From Marsupella aquatica (Eukaryota > Marchantiophyta), in NCBI GenBank assembly GCA_973895155.1, contig OZ316898.1, positions 19,964,001 through 20,028,000 of the forward strand: a DNA stretch of 64,000 bases, read 5' to 3'. Position 1 is the first letter of the stretch. Each line of letters opens with the position of its first letter. Of this stretch, positions 22,912 to 34,211 are shown piece by piece. The translations under genes and the position numbers were made by a program. Under the pieces are notes generated by a model that saw only the letters and a program-made list of their open reading frames with translations, was not told where the DNA came from and made no database searches.

Positions 22912-25900
22912 ATGCGGGGGATTGTGCGTTCCTCAGATTCTGCGTCCGGCAACAACAGTGTCAGCAAGAGCGTGCCCCTCTACCTCAATGTCTACGACTT
23001 GACGCCGATGAACGATTATCTGTACTGGTTCGGGCTCGGCATCTTTCACTCGGGCGTTGAAGGTACTCTCTATGAGGTCCTGTTGTTCTCTGAAGGTTTG
23101 ACTGAGGCCATAGAGCCAAGTTGCCCCCGGATCGAGCTGCTGTTGGGGTTGCAGTTTGGAGAGTAGGGACGAATGTCATTGCAGAGCAATTGAATCCTGA
23201 TTTGCTGTTCCGGATCGCTTGAGTTAGGTTGGAGAGAAGTCTCAGCCTGTCAAAACCTGTAAAGTATAAATAATGATGTGATGTCGTGCGAGCTGACGAT
23301 TGCTCGCCACTCCAATTGAAAACCTGATTTACTGTTCCGGATCGCTTCGAGTTGGGTTGGAGAGACGTCACAGCCTGTCAAAAGTTCTCATTCAAACGTT
23401 ATGATGTGATGATTTGCGAGCTAACAATTGCGCACCACTCTGTTTTTCGCTGTTTCGATCAACTCATAAGTTGGAGGAATTCCGCTGTTAGGCCGTTTTC
23501 TCTGTGGCTGCAAAGATTTCGAACAGGCAATCCTGTGATTTTAAGACGTGATTGCACAACTTCAATGTCCAGTCTTGTACGCAATACAAGTGTGACCAGA
23601 AGCATCCTCATTTTTCAGCTGGAAGAACCAGGGTCAAACCCTACAATGCTAGTTGGTCACTGCGTAGTTCTTTTCCCTTCGGGTCCTTGATCAGGCCATT
23701 TCCAATTGTTGCCCAGAGACTTTAATGAGTTTTGTTGGCGACGCACAGCCAGATTCTTTGATTAGTTTGCGGCACACTGTGTGGAGCAAAGACTCGCTTA
23801 AGCGACTTCGTTAGCTTCACCTCTGCCTCTGATGCCCCTTCTTACGGCATCTATTTCAATTGAATGAGAGATATGCTATCATCAGAGGAAATTTGTGTTT
23901 TCGAGATCTTTAATGATAGGGAACAGCACTCGGGCAGACTTGATAAGTCCGCTCAGTGATGAAGCAAAAGGTTTAAGAAACGAATGGATATACTTTAAAG
24001 ACCTGACGGTGAGGGGGAGCAGGCAACAGACAGCAAAGAAATTTAATCATATACTGACATTCACAGATTCTACCCATGATTGAGGACAAGAAATTCCACC
24101 AGACTCCTCACAGTGCGAAGCTCCTACACGAATGAGTCAAGAATGAGGAATGACATCTTGTAGTTTTAGTGAACTGCTCCTGTAATCATGAATCATCTAT
24201 GCTTGGTCTCGAGCAAGGCCGGACTGTATTTTCTTGTATATTCATTCTGAATTTCATATTGTTACATGGACTCGATTAATTTGTGCTTGACCGTTTCTTG
24301 AGGTACGTTTGTGTGTTTATTATGTTTTGGAGCGTTGTTACATGATCGCACTCAGCTAGGTTGTGGCCATTATCGTAACGCAGCTGTACTAAACTTTTGT
24401 GGCATTTGGTGTGCAGCTCATGGAACTGAATATGCATTTGGAGCTCATGAGCAATCCTCCAGTGGAGTTTTCGAGGTGGAGCCAAAGAATTGTCCTGGAT
24501 TTACTTTTAGAAGTAGCATTAAAATCGGTACTACCGATATGACCTCTCAAGCATTTCGAACCTTTATTCAAACCTGTGCGGACAATTACAACGGCGACAC
24601 TTATCATCTCATTGTCAAGAACTGCAATCATTTTACCAACGATATTTGCTACAAATTGACAGGAAAAGATATTCCTTCTTGGGTCAACCGATTGGCTAGA
24701 ATAGGTATTCAACTCTCTCTTTCAGTATGAGCAGTCAGAGTGACAAATCCATCGTGCTTGCGTTGACTTGCTTTCTTTCATTTAGTCTGGGTCACTGGTT
24801 AATCTTCGTCCATCTGAACTGCACAGTAGTCATGGACTTTGGGAATAATTAGTAAAGATCGAATATAAGTTTTTATTGCATGCCACTTAGATGGGCTGAA
24901 AACCTTTTCCACTTGCGATATCAAATATTTCCCTACCTGAAAGGCCCGAGGCCGATCTTTGACGGGTTAGGACTCAGTTAGGATGGCTGTACCGTGATAG
25001 CAGGTTTAGAATCTGACTGTTGTGGGTTCAAATCTACGTCATACCAGGAATTCGCTAGAAAACCTTCAATGCTAAACCAGATGCACTTTCGAACCTAGTG
25101 ACACATAGTTTTCCATTGTTAGAAGGAACATCTTTTAAGGTGCACATTTTTTCCCTGCGCTATCCCTTTATGCCTGGTCAGAAAACAATACCACTGTCAG
25201 TGCTCGCCTATCAATAAGAGATTTTACGTCTTAAGGATATCCAAACGAAGCTAAGTCCATGGTCAATCTTTTCACTAGCAGACTAGGTTTCCTGAGTCTT
25301 GACAGATTCTAAATTGCTAATCATTTCGTTCTGAAAAGTGGGTTGGAAGTCAACGTTTATTTGTTTCTGGTATCATTGTTAGAGATGATGTTGATATGAA
25401 AGTGGAATGGCAGGTTGGTTCTGCAACTGTTTGTTGCCGAAGGATCTGCAGGGGACCAACGATATAGAGACGGCTGAGAGCCATAGCAGTTACGAAGGTC
25501 CAGAGCAAGAACTTAAACACTCTCTTCGTCCATCTCTATGTATGTCTTCAAACGTCCAGGTTTTGGGGGGTTTTGTGTCTTATTCCGATATGCTAGGGCA
25601 ACAGTTTTCTTTTGATGTTCATGAACTTTGGGAAGATTATCCCAATTCATTAATCTTGTAGCACTGAGATCCGTTGGTATCGTGTGGACTTCGTCATTGA
25701 ACAATTGATCACGCCACTGCATTACTTCATTGTAACAACCAGACAATAATAGAGATGTTCAATCGTGGCACTATCCCTAGTGTCACCTTGAGTAATGGTA
25801 AACTCCTCCCAAAATATCAAAATGTTAACCTTATTGAGCTGGTTTATATGAATTTATGTCTCTGTAAGATCATTTGTAAATGTGCTCGTAATTCCATGAT

Positions 25901-26136
25901 CCATTGCTTAGTGTTGGTTCTGGTGAGATTGCTGTAACCCGTGGTCCTTAATCCATCTTGGGGAGACCGAGAACTGACCTGGCGTACTTGAGCTGTAACT
26001 GATTTTCTCGATTTTTGTGGGTGCAGCCAATAAGAAGGGGCATGAGTCTTCACGCAGCAAAGACATTCTTGAGAATGAGAATGATGACCAACATCTTCTG
26101 AGCACTCTCCATGATGAGTCAGAAACGTTCAGGTAA
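22912..26136 (+). CDS. DeSI-like (PPPDE) cysteine isopeptidase, 4 exons
   Basis: Exons are 22912-23062, 24417-24704, 25414-25539 and 26027-26136, giving 224 residues. The PPPDE fold is clear: VPLYLNVYDL, then GLGIFHSGVEAHGTEYAFGAHE with catalytic His46, and VKNCNHFTNDICYKLTG with catalytic Cys120, followed by IPSWVNRLAR and a Cys-rich WFCNCLLP segment that could be lipidated. Enzymes of this family remove SUMO or ubiquitin-like modifiers in nucleus or cytosol; plant members are often called deSI-like proteins. The first intron (1.35 kb) is the longest in the window and contains a tRNA-like sequence. The last exon ends at TAA 26134-26136. A GT at 26133 could alternatively be a donor to a further exon, but the length already fits the family. 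Confidence 0.87.
24964..25050 (+). repeat. tRNA-like fragment in an intron (SINE or tRNA remnant)
   Basis: GACTCAGTTAGGATGG resembles an A box and GGTTCAAATC (25025-25034) a B box, about 45 bp apart. No acceptor stem closes it, so it is not a working tRNA gene. It lies in intron 2 of the DeSI-like gene. Confidence 0.35.
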
Positions 26137-27368
26137 TGCTTTGAAGAGGTTCAGAGACCCTGACTCTCGTCAACATTAAATCAAAGTTTATTGAAAAGAT
26201 ACATGGGCCTTCACATACGGCGGATCGTTCTTCTACAAGAAGTCACTTGTCCAAGTATCATTGCCACATGGCTATCTTGAAATGACTGCAACGGAGTGGC
26301 TTTCTGCTGGGGCTGATCCACGCTAAACGAGCCGCCCCTCTTTGTTTTCTCATCTTGGGATCTTGGATTTATTTGTTGAGACCGCTACAGTGAAGGCAGT
26401 TAAAAGATCCTATAAACGACTCGCTTTGGTAGCTGTCAAAGGTGCATTCCATCGGTGTCAATTTGTGCTCATCTCTAGATAAACTTTGAGATGTATTCAA
26501 TTTAATATTTCTTGTACATTGCAACACCTGCCTCTTAAGTCAATCGCACATTGCAGTCGTGTATACAGAGATGATTTATGTTTCCAGAAGTTGTTCTTGT
26601 AACCGTAGCATCAAAGTTTAGATATGTGTGATGGGTTTTATCGAGCTGAATCCATTAAATTGCTGTATGTGTTTCCGAGGTTTAGTTAATGTTCAATTTT
26701 GAATCCTGCAGAGTATCTATAGCTGATCAGGTCTTGACCCAAAAAACTACAGTATTTCAAAACTGAGATACGACGCACATGAAATTGAACACTACATTGG
26801 CATTTGAAAGTATTCAATATAGGTCTGACGTGAAAGATGACGGATTCAACTCATATGAGAAATGAACAATAGTATGCGATTAGTTAGGGAAAGAAAAAAG
26901 GTTCTACTCAAGCTCAAAGACCAGCGTTGGCCTTAGTCCTGTTTTTAGCTGTAACAAAAATAACCACGGTGACCCTCAGTTAAATTGGAACAAAGAGGGT
27001 TTAACTAAGACAATCCATATCAAAACAGATAAGTCCATATCAAAACAGATAAGTCTTTTCTTGAATGAGGACACTAATTAGAAATACAAATCTAAGAATA
27101 GATCGATCGATTTTAGAGGTGTGGAGGGCCTGATGCATATGGTGCTTTCATGCACTAATTTTGCAAATGCTCATCCATGTTTCTCTCGCTGCAAAAGGAA
27201 TATTCCCCTCATCTTAAAGAGATTCCACTGCATTTGATCATGCTCGAATGAATCTTCATTTTTAGCCATCAAAGCTCTGAAAACTGTAACTTCACTTACA
27301 GGAGTTTTACTAGGATGATTTGTCAACAACCAACAACCAACTTGTCAGCTTTGATTCTTTCGTGGTGG
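26137..27368. other. 3' region of the DeSI-like gene and unassigned DNA
   Basis: No gene was recognised. A CCATATCAAAACAGATAAGT unit is tandemly repeated at about 27014-27055. Confidence 0.4.
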
Positions 27369-27518
27369 AGCTCGAGTAGTAAGGGTGGCAATTGCTTTCT
27401 TGGAATGGTTCAAGAATGTAATGTATCTGCTTGTCTATACTTTAGCTCGAGTAGTAAGGGTGGCAAGTGCTTTCGTGGAATGGTTCAAGAATGTAATGTA
27501 TCTGCTTGTCTATACTTT
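27369..27518. repeat. 75-bp tandem duplication
   Basis: Copies start at 27369 and 27444 (AGCTCGAGTAGTAAGGGTGG) and differ by about three bases. The 75-bp period keeps two frames open, which explains the short repeat-containing ORFs. No gene is implied. Confidence 0.85.
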
Positions 27519-28824
27519 GTTTACCATAATAATGCAGCGACCCCATCAATCATATCGACCCGGGTATTTCCTAAGGAAGTGGCAATCAGGCTACAGTAGC
27601 TCTCAAGAATCTCGTTGTAATATTTTGGATTACCCTACCCTGAGATACAGGTTTTAGTCTTGAGATCTCCACACAACTACTTCACTTCGTGCAGTGAACA
27701 AATCTTCAAGGTATGGGATCTACGAATGTGCATGGGAGGCTACAGATAAGACAGGATTCATCATTTTGCAGTTGGTCTATAAAACCTGGGGTAAGGAGAC
27801 TGCATCCCGTCTATCTTTGCTACACTTGAACTCCCCTGATAGAGTATGAGTAAACCTCTACTCGAGAACCCCACAAATCTACTCAGGATTCTCCTATGGG
27901 AATCTGACGTTCACTGCAAAACTTGTTACAGTACTCATGGACTGGTTTTGACGTACTGTCTCGTCTCCCTTCGTACAAATAATTTCAACGTTCTGCGACA
28001 ATGAGAGCTCTAAACAAACTTCACTTGATTTCTGAGCGAAAATGACAAAAATGACTTCTTCCCCAAGTAGATTTTCTAGAAGATGGCGCTCATGGAGAAG
28101 TCATCTGCCCGGACTGCAATGTTTTAGTTGCTTACGTATCCGCTCATGAAAGTCGAGCACTGGAAGAAAAATAAGGCCATGAGAATCTCCGATCAGAAGT
28201 ATCTGAATCACATGTAATTCAAACGTGCGAAGAAAGAGACCGCAGAAGGGCTAGTCCTCCTACTTGTGATGTGGCGATCGCAAATTAGTGCTATGGTCAT
28301 GCTGGACATTCTCTTGCCCACATTCCTTTGTAACATTGGAAGCCATTTCGTCTGTCACCTTGGAGCTCTGGAGGTCTTTGCAGAAACTCATCAATATTTT
28401 GAATCCATGAGTTCAGTTCAATTCACCGCATACCTTCTACATAAGATCACACGGCACCTGCATTGTTGAATCCGAAGGAGTACTCACTTCTTTGTCCATG
28501 TCTTGGGTGTCGGTTTACCTCATCCACGAGAATGTATAGATGACAATTCAGGTTTCCAAACAAATTGTGACGTGAACATTGAGAACGTCCTTTAACGCTA
28601 AACGTTTTTCTCTATATTTGGTGCGGTGTCATTAGGATACCAGTACAACGATTCAACGACTGAGTCCCGCGTTCTAAAAGAAAACAGCTCCGCACACTAG
28701 GGTCGACGTCTATAAGAACGTCCGTTTATTCAAAGCAGGTACAACTAATCGCCCAGGCAATGGTAATCCAAAATGGAATGCTTAAACTGTGCGAGGTTAT
28801 GAAGGACGCGTCCTCTTGTAGTCC
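27519..28824. other. Unassigned DNA
   Basis: Only short ORFs without known domains are present. Confidence 0.35.
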
Positions 28825-29019
28825 TTGACGATTCTTCATATTTCAGTTCACAATGAGAACAACGCTATGAATCATATTGTCTATCTACCTTGACAACTCT
28901 TCATGTTTTAGTTCACGATGAGAACAACGATACGAATCATACTGTCTATCTACCTTGACAACTCTTCATACTTCACTTCACAATGAGAACAACGATATGA
29001 ACCATATTGTTTATCTACA
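28825..29019. repeat. 65-bp tandem repeat, three copies
   Basis: Units start at 28825, 28890 and 28955, each with TTGAC...TTCATRTTT(C/T)A, GAGAACAACG and TGTCTATCTAC. They are about 90 % alike by eye. The array ends about 190 bp beyond the stop codon of the SMR-domain gene and so may lie in its 3' untranslated region. Confidence 0.85.
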
Positions 29020-29211
29020 GATTGGCTTTTACTGCCATCGATTATTAGTGAGGTACATCAATGATGGACCGTTGAATGGGTGATGACTGTTCATCAATCT
29101 GCCCAGATTGAAGTCCTCATGGGCTTTTCGCACCATTGATACTAGGAAGATACCAAGCATGTGCAAGTCAATCAGTTAGAGTCATCACACATGTATGAAT
29201 GCCACAAGGAT

Positions 29212-31380
29212 TCATTCAACGTCAGAGAAGCTATCCGCATCCTTCTGGTTCGCTTCCATGGTCCTTACATCAGACATCTTGATGCCTATGCACCCAGGGT
29301 TTAGCTGGGCCCATGGTATCTGTTTGTTGTCCAAGTACCTCGTGACTGCAGGCTTGATTTTTGCCTGCCCGCCAGCGCTGTGTGTTCCTTGCCCAGTGAT
29401 AACAGTGAGGACATGAACGGATGGTATTTGCGACAAGGTTCGCAAGTGGAGTTGCAGTAGTCGTAAAGCCTCTGTCACGTGCTGTGCATGCAAATCGATT
29501 GTAATGTTGTTTGCTATGTCTTTGTTCCGGACGTTGAAGATATTCTGGCTGGCCCGAGCGCTTGCTGCTTGTGCAAGTGCTTTGAATCTTGCTCCCTTCT
29601 CAGATAATACACCAGCACGCGTTCGATCACCCCGGTTGTATGCAGCATTCGCCTCCGTCATATACCTCTTCATGGTTTCCCAATGCTCAGTAGCACTGGC
29701 ACGATGCCGTGCATACTCATTCCACTGTCCATTTGCAGTTGCAGTTACAGTTGCAGTTGCAGTAGACTTAATTTTCTGCGCCACTGCCTGCAAATCTGGA
29801 TCGCGACTAATTCTTGGCTTCCCTACCACTACACTCCAAGGCTCTTCAGTTGCACCCGGTGGTGGCACTTCTGCAACCGGTGGTGGCTTGTCAAAAGGCC
29901 CTGCCACAGTAGGAGGCTCGTGTTTTGCTTTAAAAAGGGTTCGCAATACCTCAGCAGGATCCAACTTGGGTTTAGGATTCTGCGCACCCACTGGTATCAT
30001 ACCTGACTCTCTCAAGATTTGCAGTGCCCCCTCATATGAGAATTCCGCTGCTTGCAAGACCTGAGCCAGGAAGCTTTGCTCAACGGTTGGAAAAGCTTCA
30101 CACAACTTACCAAGCAGAACCCTGTGTGACTCGCCGTCCTCCTCACCAGGCAAACTTTCAACGAATCTTTCGTGCTCTATGGCTTGATCTCTCTCGAAGC
30201 CAGTAGGTATGCCCTGAGAGAAAGCACGAGGGGGTTGTATGATTTCCCCATTGTCTTCATTCTGGTCTCCCGGGGGAGAATATAAAGGATCCGCAGCGTT
30301 CATAGAATCCCTCCTGTAATCAAATCCCGATGAGGTTGACCCTATATTCAAGAGGGTTTCCAGAGCCTTTTCCGTGTCACCCTCGTAATGAGCTAAGACA
30401 TCTCGTACCAGGCCAATTCCAAAATCACCTCCCAACATCGAGTGCAAAAAGTCCTCGGATGCCCTCCTCCTGACACTGCCGTCTCCGGAGCCAGAATCCT
30501 CTCCAGTCCGTTGTCCGTCTTCCGCCTTATGTTTTTTCTTCAGCATCTTCTGAGAATACAGCCCATTTTCGAGCTCCACTTCTCTTTGTACGAGAGTTAG
30601 TTCGTAACCATTACTAGTGTTTGGGAGAGACCCATAAGCCCTCCTTTGCATTCGATTCGAAACAGAGCCACTTGTTGCAGAAAGCTTCGGGGGGGTGGCA
30701 GAACTCCTTGTGCCCCAATTTGGCTTGCCGCTCCGATTAGCGTCGTTTTTTTGCAGAGCAGGAAAACTCTCAATCCAATTGCCATCATCGTCTGAAGAGT
30801 TGGGTTTAATTGAGTGGCCGGACGCCACTGAAGATTCAGAGCTGTTCTCACCCTCAGGCGGCCTGGAGTGACTAGCCAGTAGAGGGTCATCGCGCCAAAC
30901 AGAAGCTCCAGCGAAGTCACCATGACCATTCTTCAGTTGATGACTATCACCCTTCTTGGAGCTGAAGTCATCAGAATGAATAGATTTGGTTGTGCTACTT
31001 TCGGCGAAGGAACTAAAGTCATCGTCTAAAGGAAGCCTGTCTGGCCAGGGATTAGGTGGCTTCCAAATTTCATAGAAGTCGGAGGTCTGAGCAAACGCAT
31101 CTCTGGAGTTCGTTATAGATTCTACGGAGAGAATTTCGGCCGCTTTGTTAGGATCTCTGTCAGCACGAGCATAAGCTACAGCTAACGTATGATGGGAAAT
31201 CCCCGGGAACGCTTCCAGTAGCAAGCAAAGAACCTGATCCTCCTTGTTCAGACCTGGATCCGGATGATCCACACGTTCCTCATCGAAACTCTGCGAAAAG
31301 ACATCTGCGGTGTCCGGTGCCGACGCTCGACTTGCGTAGTGGGCTCGTGGTGGTGGTGGCCGAAAATGCTCCGACGCCAT
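29212..31380 (-). CDS. CUE-like / DUF1771 / SMR-domain protein, single exon
   Basis: 722 residues from ATG 31380. A UBA/CUE-like helix set lies at about residues 46-85. Two further helical segments of similar type sit mid-protein (around LVRDVLAHYEGDTEKALETL and LCEAFPTVEQSFLAQVL). DUF1771 occupies about 555-627 and the SMR domain about 628-702, with both signature motifs IDLH and TGQGTHS and an LNPGCIGI end. SMR domains bind or cut nucleic acid. Plant relatives include the CID5/CID7 group and At5g58720. The PABP-binding PAM2 motif of some relatives was not found, so a role at poly(A)-binding protein is not supported. The frame is open 40 codons upstream to 31500, but that part is hydrophobic and unlike the family, so the inner ATG is preferred. 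The lack of introns is unusual among the intron-rich neighbours. Confidence 0.88.
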   Translation of the reverse strand: MASEHFRPPPPRAHYASRASAPDTADVFSQSFDEERVDHPDPGLNKEDQVLCLLLEAFPGISHHTLAVAYARADRDPNKAAEILSVESITNSRDAFAQTSDFYEIWKPPNPWPDRLPLDDDFSSFAESSTTKSIHSDDFSSKKGDSHQLKNGHGDFAGASVWRDDPLLASHSRPPEGENSSESSVASGHSIKPNSSDDDGNWIESFPALQKNDANRSGKPNWGTRSSATPPKLSATSGSVSNRMQRRAYGSLPNTSNGYELTLVQREVELENGLYSQKMLKKKHKAEDGQRTGEDSGSGDGSVRRRASEDFLHSMLGGDFGIGLVRDVLAHYEGDTEKALETLLNIGSTSSGFDYRRDSMNAADPLYSPPGDQNEDNGEIIQPPRAFSQGIPTGFERDQAIEHERFVESLPGEEDGESHRVLLGKLCEAFPTVEQSFLAQVLQAAEFSYEGALQILRESGMIPVGAQNPKPKLDPAEVLRTLFKAKHEPPTVAGPFDKPPPVAEVPPPGATEEPWSVVVGKPRISRDPDLQAVAQKIKSTATATVTATANGQWNEYARHRASATEHWETMKRYMTEANAAYNRGDRTRAGVLSEKGARFKALAQAASARASQNIFNVRNKDIANNITIDLHAQHVTEALRLLQLHLRTLSQIPSVHVLTVITGQGTHSAGGQAKIKPAVTRYLDNKQIPWAQLNPGCIGIKMSDVRTMEANQKDADSFSDVE

Positions 31381-32899
31381 CGCTTCGGAAGGGACAGCAG
31401 CAAGTGGCAGCAGCAGCTGTGTAAGAAAGCCCAGAATTATTCCTCCGGAAAGTCTGACGATCACTCTCGTGGGTAAAAGCACAAAAAGAATGAACGGCAT
31501 TGATTTTCAAGAGCAATAACAGAGAGCTATCGAATAACCATGATAGTAGTCACAAATTTGGCGGGGGAGCATTCAATCTCTGACGCCGGCGAGCAGCTGC
31601 TGCTGCGCACACGTGCGAAGAGCAATGACGGCACCACCAATGCTTCCCCCCAACATACTGATGCAAAACTGCCCTGAAGCGGCGAATGACATACAAAGGA
31701 GAGCAGAGTGTCCACAGTCTACTGCACTTCGCTGGGCTGTACTGAGTTGAGCTGAGCTGAGCTGAACTGGGCTTGCACTGAACTGAAAATGAGCAGCGCC
31801 TCTTCTACTCCGCCAAGAAGACCTTTCTTCCCTCCTTTCCCACACTTTGTATCTCTTCCGAACCCCGTCCAGCTCTTGTTATCCTTCTCGAGATTACTGG
31901 CTCAAATGCCAGAACCACAATAACCGGCAGCTATTCTGCAAACGTGAGCGCAACCACTCATACCCACGAAGAGCCCGATACACAACAAACTCCAAAGAGA
32001 TCCAGCCACCGCTTGCAATAATTTCTCAATCCAACGGGACCCTCCTGCGGCTACAGCCTTCGCTTCGCAATCCACTGACCGGAGGCCCGTCGCCGCCAGA
32101 AGAAGAACAAACCAACGAGACAAATCCCCAAGAAAACCGTCTGCTGCTCCCACACAGGTCAAATCCCTTTGCCTAACGTTCCCGTTGCACCTCCAGCACA
32201 CTCAGATTCCCAAGTCGAACATTCAAGCAGGTATAAGGGCTATCGAAAGAGTGCTCCGCCTTGGTGACTTTACTGTAGCAGCCACCCAATACAGATGCCG
32301 AATGAGGATCGTTACTAGTACAACTTGAAATATCACTAAGAGTGCGAAGACATACTTCGGAAGCTCACTGGTTCAATAAAGGGATAGCATATCGGAATTA
32401 ATGAATGAATCACTGAGTGAAAGCCAATTCTATCAAGTAATATTGTGACAGCAAATGTGGAGGACCTCCTTCCCCCTCTTGCTGCTATTTGAGCACTGTA
32501 CTTCCTTTTCGTGAGCAGCAGATGATCAGTCTGCAAACGATAGGGTCACAGGGAGCATGTTTTCTAGCCCCGCCATAACCCTCGGGAAACTGGGAGCTGA
32601 TGTCTGAAAAGTTTTGGGTCAAATGGCTGATGACCTGACTCAGAGAACTCTCCAGACTTGCTGCAAAATTGAAGTAGAGGTTCAGTTCTTGGAATCCATT
32701 TGACCTCCGCTCTCTGGAAACATCTCAGGCTGATTGAAAGCGAAATGTCTTGCTCTCAATTCGATGTGCTTGCACAGTTTTGTCGGTCACAGTTTTTCGG
32801 CAAGAAGAATGAGAAATCAATCCAATTAACTGAATCGACTTCAGGAACTCAGAAACCGATTGGTAGCCAGTGAAGCGAGGACAGAGAACGCAGTGAAAC
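31381..32899. other. Upstream region of the SMR gene, no further gene seen
   Basis: This is the presumed leader and promoter of the SMR gene. A GAGCT/GAACT-type short repeat (GAGCTGAGCTGAGCTGAACTG) lies at about 31750-31770. No other protein-coding signal was recognised. Confidence 0.4.
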
Positions 32900-33037
32900 G
32901 GACCGGAGCAGGACTATTGACGCAAGTATGAACAAATGTGGAGCAGGCCAGTTCAGAAATGCAAAGCGGGACCGGAGCAGGACTATTGACGCAAGTATGA
33001 ACAAATGTGGAGCAGGCCAGTTCAGAAATGCAAAGCA
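32900..33037. repeat. 69-bp tandem duplication, near-identical
   Basis: Copies start at 32900 and 32969 (GGACCGGAGCAGGACTATTG) with no clear differences across the unit. Such identity implies a recent duplication. Confidence 0.88.
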
Positions 33038-34110
33038 GGACTACGATGAAAATTCATTTTCGGATAACAATGAAAGAATCACTGTGTGACTTTCAAAGTC
33101 CATGGATGCCATGTTAGAACAAGAGAAAGTGTTCGAAGTGGCAGGTCAGCCAAAAGGAAGATACAGATAAACAAAGCTAATTTATAAACTAAGAGCGAAA
33201 TATTGGAGGTCCACATTCTGCCGTCTTGCTCTTGTAAACTCAAGTCTCCCCATAACCCTAGTCTTTACATGCAAGCAATCGTTTACAACGAACAGAGGTA
33301 ATCTAGCTGCTGAAACACGCAAAGTGAAGAGGCTCCCCGTGAGATTGGGACAGAATGCGACGATCGTTTCTTGACCCTAAACTGGAAGTCCATCGGGACT
33401 GCTAACAGTGAGGGTATATATTTTCAAGGACGTGTTCGTTTGAAGCACCTTGACATCCATGTAGCACTGTTCGAGATGGCTCCGTCGCACAACAAAGGGT
33501 TCTCTATCTTCTTCAGTCTCTGCTCTTCTACCCAAAAGCCTAACCCAGGAAGCCATCACTCACCAACAACACTCTCAGCTGTATCCCGCTCGCTTGCTGG
33601 AAAACTACTGAACGTGGGCTTGACAATTCTCTTACCGAGGAAGCTGTTGGACGAAGGATATACACAAAGGATGGGCGATGCAGGAATCCGGACCGAAACC
33701 CACAACAGCAATTAGAAATCCCTCGACTTCTTCACTTCACATTCAGCTCATTCTCACAAATGGCGATCATCATCCTCAACGAATCCTTGCCCCTTCGTCC
33801 AACCAAGTCCACAACCGATGAGAGGCTCTTCAGAGCCACCGGTGAAAGAGCTTCCAGTGGCAGCTCAAATGGGCATGTCCCACTCAGTATGAAAAAGTGG
33901 AATCCAGGATCCAGAGCTTCGGTCTTTCGTCGTGAAATTGTTGTTGCACTCAATTTCTTGTCGATGCTCAAGAGGAGCAGAAAAACAGAAAGAAACAGAG
34001 GAGAGAAGCGACCAACGAGAATAATAATAATGTGGACGATGGGGGAAGGGGAAGGGGGGCAGGAGTCAAGGGTGGGGGGGGAGCGGGTGTTGCTCGACTC
34101 TGGGGGCCCA
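33038..34110. other. Unassigned DNA left of the satellite
   Basis: An ORF of 152 codons opens at ATG 33760 on +, and a 167-codon ORF covers the same stretch on -. Neither shows a known domain, and both run into the C-rich repeat, so I do not call a gene. A truncated or lineage-specific gene at 33760 cannot be excluded. Confidence 0.3.
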
Positions 34111-34147
34111 CCCCTCCCCTCCCCTCCCCTCCCCTCCCCTCCCCTCC
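34111..34147. repeat. CCCCT pentanucleotide microsatellite
   Basis: About seven CCCCT units. The complementary strand is a run of AGGGG units capable of forming a G-quadruplex. It borders the satellite that starts about 65 bp further on. Confidence 0.92.
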
Positions 34148-34211
34148 TGGTCCAGCTGAGGAATGAGTGGGGGGTGAGGGTATCTCCTCCATGGCACCCG
34201 AGCACCATACA

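Noticed and set aside
26133-26134. GT at the end of DeSI-like exon 4 as a splice donor
   Set aside because: The frame meets TAA at 26134-26136 and 224 residues already fit the family. No convincing following exon was seen, though it is not excluded.
31381-31500. Longer SMR protein starting at 31500
   Set aside because: The added 40 residues are hydrophobic and unlike the family. The inner ATG starts a typical N-terminus.
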